Shown here: one piece after another, positions 11,518 through 23,000 of the stretch | How positions within the stretch are numbered: the stretch's first letter is position 1 | How the letters are laid out: the number at the start of each line of letters is the position of its first letter | NCBI GenBank assembly: GCA_950106755.1 | Contig: OX467092.1 | Location: 9,362,001 to 9,426,000, forward strand | Direction: 5' to 3' | DNA length: 64,000 nucleotides | Source: Climacium dendroides | Lineage: Eukaryota > Streptophyta > Bryopsida > Hypnales > Climaciaceae | Position numbers and translations under genes: made by a program | Notes under the pieces: generated by a model | What the model was told of the DNA's origin: nothing | The model's input: only the letters and a program-made list of their open reading frames with translations | The model's database searches: none

Positions 11518-12556
11518 TCATTGTTGAAAAAAACACTTAGAGTTCAATGATGTAATGAGCATAATGTCAATAGAGAAGTGTGTTTCTTAGAAGTGGTAGT
11601 TAGGTCTAGTCATTTTAGTGATTGATGACTTCTAATACTAAACTGTACATGATGTAAGGTAACCACACCTAATTGTGCAAAATTGTCCCATCTAGATTCT
11701 TGCCTAAATGTGCCTTATTATAGTCTAGTCTTCAATACAAATCGAAATCCCAATAGGTGCTCTTGATGCTTTTTCTTGTTTTTTTTTGTTCCTCTACTTC
11801 TTAATAGATTGGATGTTTGACCTTCAAGGAGCTTTTAATAGTTTGAAGCTTGCACATCATGTTTATAAGTTTAACCTATGAATTATGAATTATCTTAAGA
11901 TGCCTGATTCAAGGTTCACAATGCCTTGATTTATAACAATTATCTTTCTAATAACCTTTATAGTAACCTTAGTAGAAGTTGCATGTAGTGAAATTAGGGG
12001 TTAAAAGCCACCATTTTCTTGAATTCAATGAATACAACTATGCCATTTCTACACATGTCCAAACTTTAATTCATTATTCCACAAGCTTAAAGGATGCTTT
12101 GAATTGACATTGCAACTTTATAGGGAGTAAAAAGAACCACATTAGAATCCAAATGGACTTGAATGGTTCCCTGTAGGACCAATAATGGAAAACTATTTGT
12201 TTATGTTGTGACTATGTGTAATGTGTCATTTTTTCATTCAAAAGTAAATTGACGAAAATGCAAGTGAGAAATTCTCCAATTTATTGTCATGCACATGCGA
12301 TACAATGTAAAAAAAATCCAATATATTTACATATGTATAGCAATCAAAGATACAACAATAGATTATCCTAACTTAATCTCCAAATGCATTTGGACCTAGA
12401 AAGTGGTTCCTAGATGATTTTAGCTACAAAATTTTAGATGAAAAGTTGTGATTTTTTCATACATTTTTTAAGGAATTCTTCGAAAGTATCTATAGTGAAT
12501 GGTGATGGAATTGATATCTCATAGAGATATTACTGACTTCTCTACATGAGAAGACT
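11518..12556. other. AT-rich intergenic DNA
   Basis: No coding, RNA or bounded repeat feature was recognised. Confidence 0.4.
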
Positions 12557-13010
12557 TTAACACTTAAAAGATGGTTTGGTGACTTTAGAAATCACCCTTT
12601 TGGATACCGTGTGAAATATTTTCTTAAGAAAAATGCAAAAGCACACATTGGAAGCCAAACTACTATAGAAGACCTCTCCTTTTCACAACAAAATTTTGAG
12701 GATGAATAGTTGCACTAATGTCCTACATAGAAGAATTCTATATCATTCATTGGACAAAAAAAAGGCCGCCGTGTCTTTTGACCCTTAAAGATTGACGAGG
12801 ACATTTAGCATCTTACTAATAGATGATAGAGAATCCTTACTTCCAATAGGACAAAAGAGCAACTATTTATCCTCAAAATTTTGTTGTGAAAAGAGGAGGT
12901 CTTCTATAGTAATTTGACTTCCAACAAGTGCTTTTGCAATTTTGTAAGCGAATGATTCACATGGTAACTAAAGGGATGATTTCCACAATCACTAGTCTAT
13001 CCTTTAAGAA
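12557..13010. mobile_element. MITE family 1, inverted dimer
   Basis: The left half (12557 to about 12795) resembles the elements at 18427 and 50243: a 'TTAA.CCTTAAA' type start, 'ggataccgtgtgaa', 'cacaacaaaattttgaggatga' broken across the motif, and a 'tttgacccttaaag' end. The right half (about 12796-13010) is a partial copy in the opposite orientation. The pair therefore forms a long hairpin of about 450 bp. No protein is encoded. Confidence 0.6.
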
Positions 13011-13156
13011 TTGAGGGCTAAGAAAGGAATGACAAAAGATGTTCTTGTAGTGTATTTTTGTCACAACTTTTACTACAATACATGCACAATTAATTGTATG
13101 GAAACTACCCATATATATCATTATGAAAAAGAACACTTTATCCAATTGTAATCTTT

Positions 13157-13173
13157 TTTTTTTTTTTTTTTTT
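13157..13173. repeat. Poly-T run
   Basis: An uninterrupted thymine tract lies just upstream of the duplicated leader of BTB copy 3. Confidence 0.7.
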
Positions 13174-13229
13174 GGGCTCCTACAATTTTACATAGTCACA
13201 AGGATGCAGTGTCATAGGGCCACTCAGTA

Positions 13230-14125
13230 ATAGGACCAAGGTTCATACGGCTTCTGAGGCGCGGCAATAGGGCTTTCCTCTTCTTCTGCCTAGGGTCCAA
13301 CAAGTAGACTCTTCCATTCACGCACGCCCTGGAAGGCCGGGACTGAGTTTTTCTTCTGCAACTTTGAGCATCGTTACTCGGGGTAGCCTGTCGGCAAGCG
13401 TTGGACGGCTTCTAATAGATCATCGTCCCCAGTTTCTATCAGTCTAGGTCTTCAAACCTCTGATCTTGCGCATGTCGATCGTGGAATAAATCGTTGCAAG
13501 GCTGCTGCATCTTTACTCTTTTAATTGATTCTGTACGTGCTCAAATTCGGTGGTGAAGGAGGTCAGTTGCCCAATTTTCCGCTTCATCGTTGGCCATGTC
13601 CACCGACTTTTCAGTTCTCACTTCAATTACTTGCTTGACTGTAGTCCCAATTGTGAGTGGCACGAGATTGTACTTGTTTTCATATCTGTGCCGTCATATC
13701 TTTTGGGTCATCTTGTGCGGATGTTGTTGAGCAGTACAGAATTCTGGTGGTAATTGTGCTTGATGGCCATGGCTTGGCCTAGTTCTAGTATGATATCTCA
13801 CACTGTCTTGCGTGGGTGGATTGTTGGCAGATTGTTGGCAGGCTTGTGGGTAGTGGCTAGGTTCTGTTCTACCGACACTCACAGCTGCGACGAGAGATAA
13901 CGGTAAGCATGCTGTCCAATTTAGCGTCTGTCATGTGTTCTTGCCATACTTGCTCGTTTGATAAACCTTCATGATTCAGCCACAGTTACGTAATGTTTAG
14001 GGTTTAGAGTTGGTTGTGAGGAAAGCCAGAAGAATGCTAGGTTTGTAAGTATGTCATTCCGTTACGGAGTTTTTGTAACAGTTTCAGAATTTTTTATTTA
14101 TTTTCAGAAACAGGGCATTTAGCTG
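13230..14125 (+). promoter_or_regulatory. Promoter and 5' leader of BTB copy 3
   Basis: The sequence is homologous to 8276-9471, which shows that promoter and leader were duplicated with the gene. An acceptor-like 'attttcag' at about 14100-14107 sits 18 bp before the ATG, again suggesting a 5' UTR intron. Confidence 0.5.
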
Positions 14126-15271
14126 ATGGAGGAGTGGACATTTGGTGGGGAGCCAGATGTGACCATCATCTTGGTACCAAATGGTGGGAGCAGAGATCGG
14201 TGGTTAGCACTCATTCATTTGGATTCCCATGTTCTAAGCTCTCACAGCAATTACTTCCTCACATGCTTGAGTGAGAGATGGAACAAGCCAGCCTCTCCAT
14301 CTGCGTCAATGGAGTTTGTTCTGGAGACCCAGACAGATGTTCAATACTACTTCGAGTGCTTTTCGAACATGTACTCACCGTCTGCAAAGACCTTCAAAGG
14401 CATGGAACATGGTGTGGAGCTTTTGAAAGTTGCTTCTCAGATAGATTTTCAAGGGCTCATGGAGCGCATCTCTCTCTACTTATCATCCATGTTATGGACA
14501 TTGGAGGACGAGATTAGGGTTCGGGGGTATTCGGCTTCTCCGGACTTTCCTCGCCTCCACCTCAAAGATTTAGTTGCCCGGTTGGGGTTGGATGCTCAGA
14601 GCAAAGAGGATCGTCTGAAGCAATTGGGCGACTTGATTCGAGAGTGCACTCGCGCGGCCCTCAAAGCATCCATCGATCTGGGTTCGGGGCTGCCAAATTT
14701 CTTACTAGGCATCGGGTGTGGTCCACCTTCTGAGTTTTCAAGCCTGCTCGTTGCAATCGTTAGCCAAGAGGCCGTGCGATTTTTTGCTCAGATCGGAAAC
14801 GAATGGAATCTATGTAGTCCTGCTCCCAATAGCTACATTACTAGAACCAGAATCGGAGCCATGTGCTGGATACTAGAGGCTTTACTGAAGGGGCAGGTGG
14901 CTGAAGAATTGGTGCAAGGCATTGTGCATTTAGAAGTCATCCCGAATAGCATCGTCAATATGTCGAGGGTTACTACCCTTGAACCCAGCAAGAAGAACCT
15001 TGCAGAGCTTGTGCTTCTCATGTACCAGGAGGTGGCAGCGGGACAGTTGCTGTTGCGACCACCAGAACGATTAGCACTGTTGGCGAATTGGCATGTGATG
15101 ATGAAGACTTGGTTGAAGGTGGGCAGTTTCGAGCAGGCAACTACAAACCTGTTTTTGACGTTGCCCGTGAAGCAGCAGACAGACTTAATAAAGTTGCGAC
15201 AGGAGAGAGTTTATGACTATATCGGCAGTATGCCTTTGATTTCACTAGTTTCAAAGCATAGCATTTCCTAG
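14126..15271 (+). CDS. BTB/POZ domain protein, copy 3
   Basis: This 381-residue paralogue starts MEEWTFGG and carries the BTB motif DVTIILVPNGG and then LDSHVLSSHSNYF. The C-terminal region holds EALLKGQVAEELVQ, PPERLALLANWH and TLPVKQQ. It lacks about five residues after the first Gly-Gly relative to copies 1 and 2. It ends SLVSKHSIS with its own stop, so the terminal residues differ from both other copies. The 3' flank does not resemble that of copies 1 and 2. The role is inferred from the family only. Confidence 0.8.
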   Translation: MEEWTFGGEPDVTIILVPNGGSRDRWLALIHLDSHVLSSHSNYFLTCLSERWNKPASPSASMEFVLETQTDVQYYFECFSNMYSPSAKTFKGMEHGVELLKVASQIDFQGLMERISLYLSSMLWTLEDEIRVRGYSASPDFPRLHLKDLVARLGLDAQSKEDRLKQLGDLIRECTRAALKASIDLGSGLPNFLLGIGCGPPSEFSSLLVAIVSQEAVRFFAQIGNEWNLCSPAPNSYITRTRIGAMCWILEALLKGQVAEELVQGIVHLEVIPNSIVNMSRVTTLEPSKKNLAELVLLMYQEVAAGQLLLRPPERLALLANWHVMMKTWLKVGSFEQATTNLFLTLPVKQQTDLIKLRQERVYDYIGSMPLISLVSKHSIS

Positions 15272-15383
15272 CTGAAGTTTGCAACTACTTTCGAATGGTA
15301 CCTAGCCTGGAATCCTAACGAACATAACGCTCTCCTTCAAAGTAGATGAAGACTGTCAAATCTTGTGTATGGCTCTCAAAGTT

Positions 15384-15590
15384 GGCTCTTTTGAAGAGTG
15401 GGGAAAGGATGGGGTTATGTCTGTAAATCAACCTCCCTCTTTCCAATTGTATAGTGCCATTGCCAAAGTGGCAAGAAAGGGCTAGGGGCTCTTTTGTAGA
15501 GTGGGGGAAGGATGGGGTTATGTCTATAAATCAACCTCTTCCTCCTTTCCAATTGTATAGTGCCATGTGGTAATGAAAGTGGCAAGAGAG
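15384..15590 (+). repeat. 103-bp tandem duplication downstream of BTB copy 3
   Basis: Units begin at 15384 and 15487 with 'ggctcttttg'; both contain 'ggatggggttatgtct' and 'ccaattgtatagtgccat'. A second, 18-bp tandem duplication ('attctatggtgtgctact') lies at 15682-15717. Confidence 0.75.
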
Positions 15591-15731
15591 GTTTATATTA
15601 ATAATATGACCATCACATATGGAATCAAAATACAATCAAAATCAGCCCAATTTTCTATAAGTGTGTCAATTCATCCCAACCATTCTATGGTGTGCTACTA
15701 TTCTATGGTGTGCTACTATTTATGGAGTCTT

Positions 15732-16288
15732 GGGGGTGCACTCCCCATTTTTTGATGTTAGCGTGCAAACAAAACAAAGGCCCCCTATTTACTTTTTGAA
15801 TTTTAAATAAAATTAAATGAAAAAAATATGAATAGATATTTCTACTTTGAAAGTTTATGTTTTGAATTTTGATATTTTTTATTTGTTAATAATAATTAGT
15901 TACAAATTTTTGAAGTAAAAAGATACATTGTAGAACTGAAAAATAACTTTCACATCACATCTCTATATTATATAAGAAAAATTTGTCTTAAAAATGAATT
16001 TAAAATTTCTAAAAATAACTCCCTATTGAAAGCTCATTTTGAATTGAATATTGATGCAATGGTCATCAAAATGTGTTCTCTAAAAATATTTGAGTTAAAA
16101 AAACATGTCATTTTAGTGCATTTTTAACTTCTAGAAATCATTCTATATTTTATTTGAGTTTGAAATTTTGGGAGTAGAATCCAATAATCATTAGTAAAAA
16201 ATGCTCAAAATTTGAAGTTAAAATTATAGTTTATTAAAAAACACTTGTTCACATATAGTTTGTTGTAATAGAACTAAATGTACCCCCG
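15732..16288. mobile_element. Non-autonomous element family 2, copy 1
   Basis: The element starts GGGGGTGCACT and ends in TGTACCCCC, an approximate inverted match. A diverged copy of the whole element lies at 49391-49945 in the same orientation. The interior is AT-rich and noncoding. No target duplication was found. Confidence 0.6.
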
Positions 16289-16734
16289 GGTATGAAGTTC
16301 TTTCTCCTTTCTTCTATGTTATTTTGCAAATAAATTATTTTTCTTTGGATAAATATAACATTCTTGAATAGCAAGGCTTAGGAGTCTTAATTCCTTGAAG
16401 ATTTGATAGTAAGTTAGTGTTAGATTTTCAAAATTGTGAAGATGTATTAGAAAATACAATATAGAATAATGATTTTATTATGCTGTCAAATAATAGTTGT
16501 AAAATATGATCTATGAATCACATTCACATGCTTAAATCAAGTAGTTCACCAATATTTTCAATAAAATTTGAAGCTTGAAATTGAAAATTCTTTTTATAAT
16601 CGATTGTAAATTGAATATTTGTGATTTTCATAAGAATTTTTTTTAAGTTCAAAATATTATAATCATGGTGGTTTTTGAAGATTTATATAATTTGTTTTTG
16701 AAGGGTCATTTTTTGAATTGAAAAAGTTACTCTT

Positions 16735-16927
16735 TAAAGAGTAGAAAATGTAAGAATTTCAACAAAATTCAGTTGTTTTAGTCGCGTTGTTTCGGTCACT
16801 GAACAACAAATTTCTATTGAAATTAACAAATTTCTGTTAATTTCAACAGAAATCTATTGTTCAGTGACCGAAACAACGCGACCAAAACAACTGAATTCTG
16901 TTGAAATTCCTATGTTTTCTACTAGTG
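16735..16927. mobile_element. CACTA-type hairpin MITE
   Basis: The arms 16741-16826 and 16839-16925 are nearly perfect inverted copies, sharing 'cggtcactgaacaa' and 'gtcgcgttgttt' type blocks. Read on the minus strand, the right end begins CACTAGTAGAAAA, a CACTA (En/Spm) terminus. The left end has lost its first bases. Its inner motif, a GTTG..TTGGTCGC..TTG pattern, resembles the termini of the element at 43362-44404. Confidence 0.75.
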
Positions 16928-18426
16928 TTTGAGGCTAGACCTACTAGTACACTTTAAATTATAAATATTTGCAAAGTGAAGTCTTTAGATTCTAACCAAA
17001 GAAATATTAAAGAACTAACACAAAAATCTTCTAAAAAAGCAATGTCGTGATGAAAACCCCCATTTTTGTGTGCTTAGGATGTATTTGCATTCATTCATTC
17101 TTTGAAATTTGAATGCCTAATCCTTGAGGGGTTAATAGTGTCATTAACTAGATATGAAATAATTTCATATAGAGTAGACCTCAATTCATGAATAAGCTTG
17201 AATTCAAAAGTTCCAATATTGAATGGAGTAGCAATACATGAGAAAGGAAAGGTCTTTAACCCTGAAGTACAAGAATGTCATGAATGTCTCCTTATTGTCA
17301 TAATTGTTGAATTTCTATTGTAATTGCTATAGGAGGCAACCCATTCCTAACCAGCTATATGGGGAATTTCATTAAAATGGCAAATCTTCTGTGACTTTGA
17401 CATCCCATAGTTCAGACTAGGCAGTCTAAAATCTAGTACACTAATAGATTTCAAATTGCCCAGTTTGAACTGTGGGAATGGCACACCAAGCAAATGGCAC
17501 ATGGAATATCGTCAATTTAATAAAATTCCCCATCTATCCATTCTAGTAGTGTAGGGTGGTGTAATTTTGTGCAGGGGGTGATTAACAATGAATAATTATG
17601 GCACACTTCCCGGTGCAATTGTGGCACTTTATGATTTGCTACAAGACTCTCAATATTACCACCAACTTTGTTGATTTTGCAATCTACCCTTGGTTGAAAA
17701 ATAGGAACGTCTATATAACAATTTTTGGTGGAATATAATCTTCAACTAAAAAATTCATAGTAATTATTTTTTGAGAAATAAAAATCTGAAAAAATATGGA
17801 AACCTTATGAACTCTATATTTGCACATGGAAAAATTTCCCCACTATTGAAACCTACTTTGCAGATACATGTATGTATTTAAGTGGTTAGAAATGAGTTGC
17901 TTCCCTTTAATAAAGTTTTGTGAGCTACATTTTTATGTGCCATCTCAATACCTATTTTTATTGGTTGTCGATCAAAAGGGAGGAAGATTTGTGTTGACAA
18001 AAGGTATTGTGAAGAAGACTGACTAGCTATCTTATTGAAGAATCAATCTTCTTTAAAGAAAAAAAAAAGAATATAAAGAAAGATATTATTTGGTTCTTTA
18101 ACGTACACTATTTCAATTTCTTTGTTCCATGTGCTTCATGCTATAATGTACAATTGCCCAAATCCAAGCATAACCAAAACCAAGCCTTAGAAAATCCAAA
18201 GAAAAAGTAGATGCTTGTTACATTCTCTTCAAGGTATGAACATTGAAAATAAGACATGGTTTTAGAAAATCTACCAATTCAACTTTGACCTCTTATAACT
18301 TTTGCATGTTATAATCAAAATACTACTCTTGGATGTCATCCAACTTTATTGCAATTTATTTTTATGTGACTAAAATATGAGAGCTTCTAGACACTCAATA
18401 ATGATTGTTAGAATTTTTTTCTTGTT
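16928..18426. other. AT-rich intergenic DNA
   Basis: I see no gene. Around 17400-17470 there is a diverged inverted pair near 'cccatagttcagact' and 'cagtttgaactgtggga', too short to classify. Confidence 0.4.
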
Positions 18427-18636
18427 TTAACCTTTAAATGATGTTGCAGCCATTTTCTGAATGATAGACAATCTTTGAGTGTAGAACAAAAGTGCAACTA
18501 TTCATCTTCAAAATTTTGCATGAAGGGGGAGGTTTTGTATAGTAGTTTGACTTCCAATGAGTGCTTTAAGATTTTTTTTAAACCAACTATTCACATAGTG
18601 CCGAAAGGAACAATTTTGCTTGTCTTTTAAGGGTTA
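18427..18636. mobile_element. MITE family 1, copy 2
   Basis: About 210 bp bounded by 'TTAACCTTTAAA' and 'TTTTAAGGGTTAA'. The interior shares 'gcaactattcatcttcaaa' and 'tgacttccaa.gagtgctt' with 12557-13010 and 50243-50483. No coding capacity is present. Confidence 0.6.
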
Positions 18637-20035
18637 AAGGTGATCCAACCATAAAACATTTGATTTCAAAGGCGAAAAAGAGTCTACATACCTGAGTCTT
18701 GAATCGAGACATTAATTTTAAAGATTAAAAGCCCAAATCAGCTGTTATCTATTTGTCCAAATTTTCAGGGAAAGCAATAAAGACCGTGGGATGGACTAGG
18801 CAGACGAACGCATCGGACGGCCATGATCCCCCCTTCTAACGGTTAGAGAGGGGGCGGGAGTGAGTGTCCTTGGCCCTGGACACGGGACCAATACCTGTTG
18901 TTCGTTTTTCTGCAGCGGATCATCATGGCCGTGGCTGCCCTAGTCATCCGCAAACCTTCCGCTGCGAAATCATTTTAATTTTGGTAGTCGGAAGATTTCT
19001 CGAATTCTTCACATTTCTCGCCCGAGGGCGTGATTACGGCGACCTGAAGTGGCGCTTTCAAATCATCCGACTGGAGACTTAATCGCGTTGAAATCAGTGT
19101 TTAGGTGAACGTTTTCCTGCAGGATATGCAATTTCGTCATTTCGGTGACCAATGCTCGAGGATTTCCGATTGCTGGAGTAATGTTACATTGATGTAGACA
19201 GCTTTTGGTGAATAATTGGGTCCCGAAGTTGGTGATTTGAGGCCGCCATGGATGGACATTGTGGAGAAGCACAGGTGGAAGTGCGCTTGAGATTTGGAAG
19301 CCCTAATTTTTGAATAGCTTCTGAGTTCAGGCTCTGTATGAGTTGTAGGTGAAGCCCTAGGGGTGTTGTAAGGTTGGGTGTGCGATGGACGGGGTGTTAG
19401 GTTTTGGTTAATTTCGGTTTTGATCATCAAGCGGTTGTGAAAGTGTGAGGAAGTGTGTGAAGGATCGTTTCAATCAAGACATCAAGGGGATGTCTTGATT
19501 TCGTCGCTCTTCAGCTGAGGCGCAAGGAATAATTCGTCGTGGGAGTTTCGTTACAGAAGGCGAATTTGGTAGCCGGAGGTTCGGGTCTTTATATATCCTT
19601 GGCACTGGAAGATGATAGTGTTTGAAGGAGGCAGCCTTCGTTTTCAGACGCTAGTGACTTTCATTTCGAAACCTCTTATGCAAATAAACGTGCGTGCAGT
19701 ATGGAAACGGATTGTTTGCAATTTTGGTCGTTAATATGAGACGCAGATCTAGTCTCTGTCAGTTGTTTAGGTGGTTGATTGAATTTGAGAAGGGAAGAGA
19801 ACGAGTACGAGGACTCTTGACAGGTTCGAATATGGAAGCTGAGAACTCTCGCATCGGATGAGGATGAATGTGAGGATCGTTTGTTTCCCTCACGTGGATT
19901 TGTAGTCGATTTAAGATTCTTGATGTCCAACGGTATTTAGCCAAATTTTTACACGAGTGGCAACGGAGATGTTTCCCGTGCGTGCCTTGTGGTTGGAACA
20001 ATTGTGGTGAACGAGCTCCAAGTGATGATTGAAGC
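18637..20035 (+). promoter_or_regulatory. Promoter and long 5' leader of the coiled-coil gene
   Basis: From about 18770 the base composition becomes balanced and stays so into the coding exon at 20036. No convincing coding frame lies here, so it is likely promoter and 5' UTR. A GC-rich inverted repeat sits at 18789-18955. Confidence 0.45.
18789..18955. repeat. GC-rich inverted repeat upstream of the coiled-coil gene
   Basis: The left arm has 'ggatggactaggcag' and then 'acggccatgatcc'. The right arm near 18917-18953 carries their complements as 'ggatcatcatggccgt' and 'ctgccctagtcatcc'. The spacer is about 80 bp. Confidence 0.55.
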
Positions 20036-23000
20036 ATGGATGCCGCGGTGTTACCATTAGCATTTTATTGCCGCAATGCACAGCTGTACTTACAGAAAGT
20101 GGCAGAGTCGCGGAAACTGAATCTCGGGGAAGAGGAACTGCAGCACCTGAAGGCGTTCACTTCGTTAGTAACGTCGTCAATTCCCACACACCCGCAGTTC
20201 CGGGGCTGGAAGGACATTCAAGAGATACAGCCTGTGGATTTGCACGCGCATATTACGGAGGCAAAGCAAAGAATTAAGGAGCTTGAGGATGCTATTCATG
20301 TTGACAAGCCATCGCCAACTACCAATGGACTGAAGCCTGGAACTGGACGGTCAACATCTTCGAAGTCGGTAGAGTCAAGTCGATCTGCACCCTCGAAGAG
20401 CGTGACCTCGCCGCGGTCGAAACTGAATTCACCGTCGAAGTTATCATCAGAGGTGATGTTGAAAACGGGTAAGAGTGTGAGAATCAGTGAAGCCGTGCCC
20501 AAGCAGAGACCGCAACGCTGGGACATTACGATGACGGACACCTACGGTGTTTCCAAGACGGCGAAACCTGTCTCCTTGATTCAAAGGCTCAAGAGAGGCG
20601 CAGTTGCCCCGCCCGCAGAGTCCAAGGCCTCGCCCACGCGCGCACCTGCTGGAAAGGTCGATGTTCCCAGGCCATCGTCCGCGCTCGGTGTTCACAACCC
20701 TGCACCAGGTAAGCTTCTGCTCTGGAGAGTGCCGTTGACGTTGTTCATTAGGTGAAAACAAACCGAATTTCTCAACAATGGACGAAGTGACATTGTCGTG
20801 ACCTAGAACATAACATACGAAATTTTTCCTTACAGTCATGTGGAGGAAGCTATGACATTCTTGCAATCACATTAACGATGTTTAATGAGCCCCCTGTAAA
20901 ATGGTAAATTGCAGTTCCGAAGTTAACAAATATTGCTCGCGTCAACATAATTGCGTAGTTAGCCATTCTAAGGATGAACTTAAATCCAACTTGCTACTCA
21001 GGTGAAATCACATCATTCCGACCGATTCCAAGGAGTCGAGATTCATCTCGCATTAGAGGAGGAGCAGGACCTTCTATGCCTCCGTCGGGTCGCGGGAGCA
21101 CTGCATTGAAAGCTCTGACGTCAAGTTCGGTCAAAGTAAGGACATTAGATGAGGATTGTTCTCAACGCTTGAACAGCTCGAATCGAGGTATGCGACACAG
21201 TGCCGATAATGGAGTCAATAATCGAGGTGGTGGTTCCTCATCAAGTTCGGCCAGACCAGCTTCCACTTCGAACCACCGTGCCTCAGGAGGACCCTGGGTC
21301 AGAGGAATTTTGAGAAATGGTTCTGAAGATACGGTGACAGACAGCTACGGAGCTATGGTGAAGACAAACCTAGAAGATGAGGAAGAATTAATTACATGGA
21401 TACCGGTGCCGAGTCGAAACGAAAAGTCGAGGGTGCAACGTCGCAACTCACATGAGGGAGGCTATGTCGAAGATAACTCAGAATCAGAGAGCAGGCAGCG
21501 TGATCACGATCAAGGTGAAGAGTTCCGGCGGCACACGCCGGCTCGTGGCGTCCGTGAATGGAAAGGAGGATATGTGAGGGGAGAGCGGAGCTTGGATGAG
21601 TCGATGGATGCGACTGGAACAGCCGCACAAGGGTTAAGGGCTACTGAAGGATCACGAAGATCCGTGGAGAGTAGGCCAACATCGGCACCAGTTCGGAGAG
21701 CACCCGCAAGAGTTGTCAAGGTTACCTCGCCATCGTCAGGTGTTCAGCGCAGCGGAGTTAAGGAAAATTGTGAACGTTTCCGGCACCAGATGAGGATGCT
21801 GAAAGAGAAAGCGGAGGACACAAAAATGAGGGAAGAGGAAGTGGAAAGCATGGCTGAAAGGTTACAACGGCAACTGGAGGGCGAAATAGACCTGGATGGA
21901 GTCGACACATGGCGCAACAGCACACAAATTCATGAAGAGGACGAATCCGAAGAGTTTTGTGAGGTGCACAGAGTTGTTCGATCAATTGATCAACCAGGTT
22001 TGGAGCGGACATCGTTGGAGTCTCTCGACAGGACCATGACCAGGCTCATAAATGGAGATTACACAGACCCGTCAACACTATCGGTTGAGAGAGTCGGGCT
22101 GGCAAATAAAAAAATCAAAACGGTGGCGGGAAGTGCATCAAATTCAGCCTCATCGGGTACATCTTCTCAGTCCTCTCTCCCTCTGTCCCATTACATTCAG
22201 AAGCTAAGAGAATCCCGACTCAAGAATGCGACTGCGAACAGTACCAGCCAACACCGATTCGAGGTCATGGAGCACAAATCTGGTGCTGAGAACGGGGACG
22301 CTGAGTTGACGGGTTCCAGGATAGACTCCAGCGAGCGGCGAGAGCTAAGCCTCTCAGCATTATCGCCAGGATCATCTACTCCTGCGATCCTGTTGCCCTC
22401 GAGTTCCTCTACTGGCAGTCCCAAAGGCAGTCATCGACATCCGCCACCCTCGCACCCTGGCAAGCGGTTGAAGTCACAAGTTTACGACAGAAGCATACCC
22501 AAGTCGGACTCGAGTTCGGTTGCGATGGTTCGGACGAGTCCGGGCAGTGGCGCCATGGTTGCGGGAAGCTATGCACGAGATGGAGGAAAATTGCAGGATC
22601 AGCAAGCTCTTTATTATCCCCCGGATGAATCGAGAGTGCGAGCTTTGAGTCGCAGTATTTACGAGGTGGGGATGTCTGATCCCTAATCTCATGTACCTTT
22701 CAAGTGGAACAACGTATGAGAGCTTCAAGATTGAATATTTTTGTTTAGAACACACTAGCCTCTAACACTGAGGTCCACAATGCATGTGCACCTGAGTTTT
22801 TGCAGACTACACAACACGACGCAAACGATGAGAAAATCGCGCACTTACAGAGGGTGCTTGGGGAGCTGAAAGGTTCCATGGAGGGGGTGAAGATCCGGAT
22901 TGAGGTTGAGGGCGAAGGATGGCGGGGACGTGTTGACCGCCTGGAGAAGGATCTGGAGAGCATGAAGGAGGCCGATGAGGATATTATTGCAGCAAAGCAC

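Noticed and set aside
20029..20277. Alternative ATG-like frame overlapping the first exon of the coiled-coil gene
   Set aside because: It is a different frame that stops soon. The ATG at 20036 leads to a 1,989-residue frame whose 14 splice junctions all agree.
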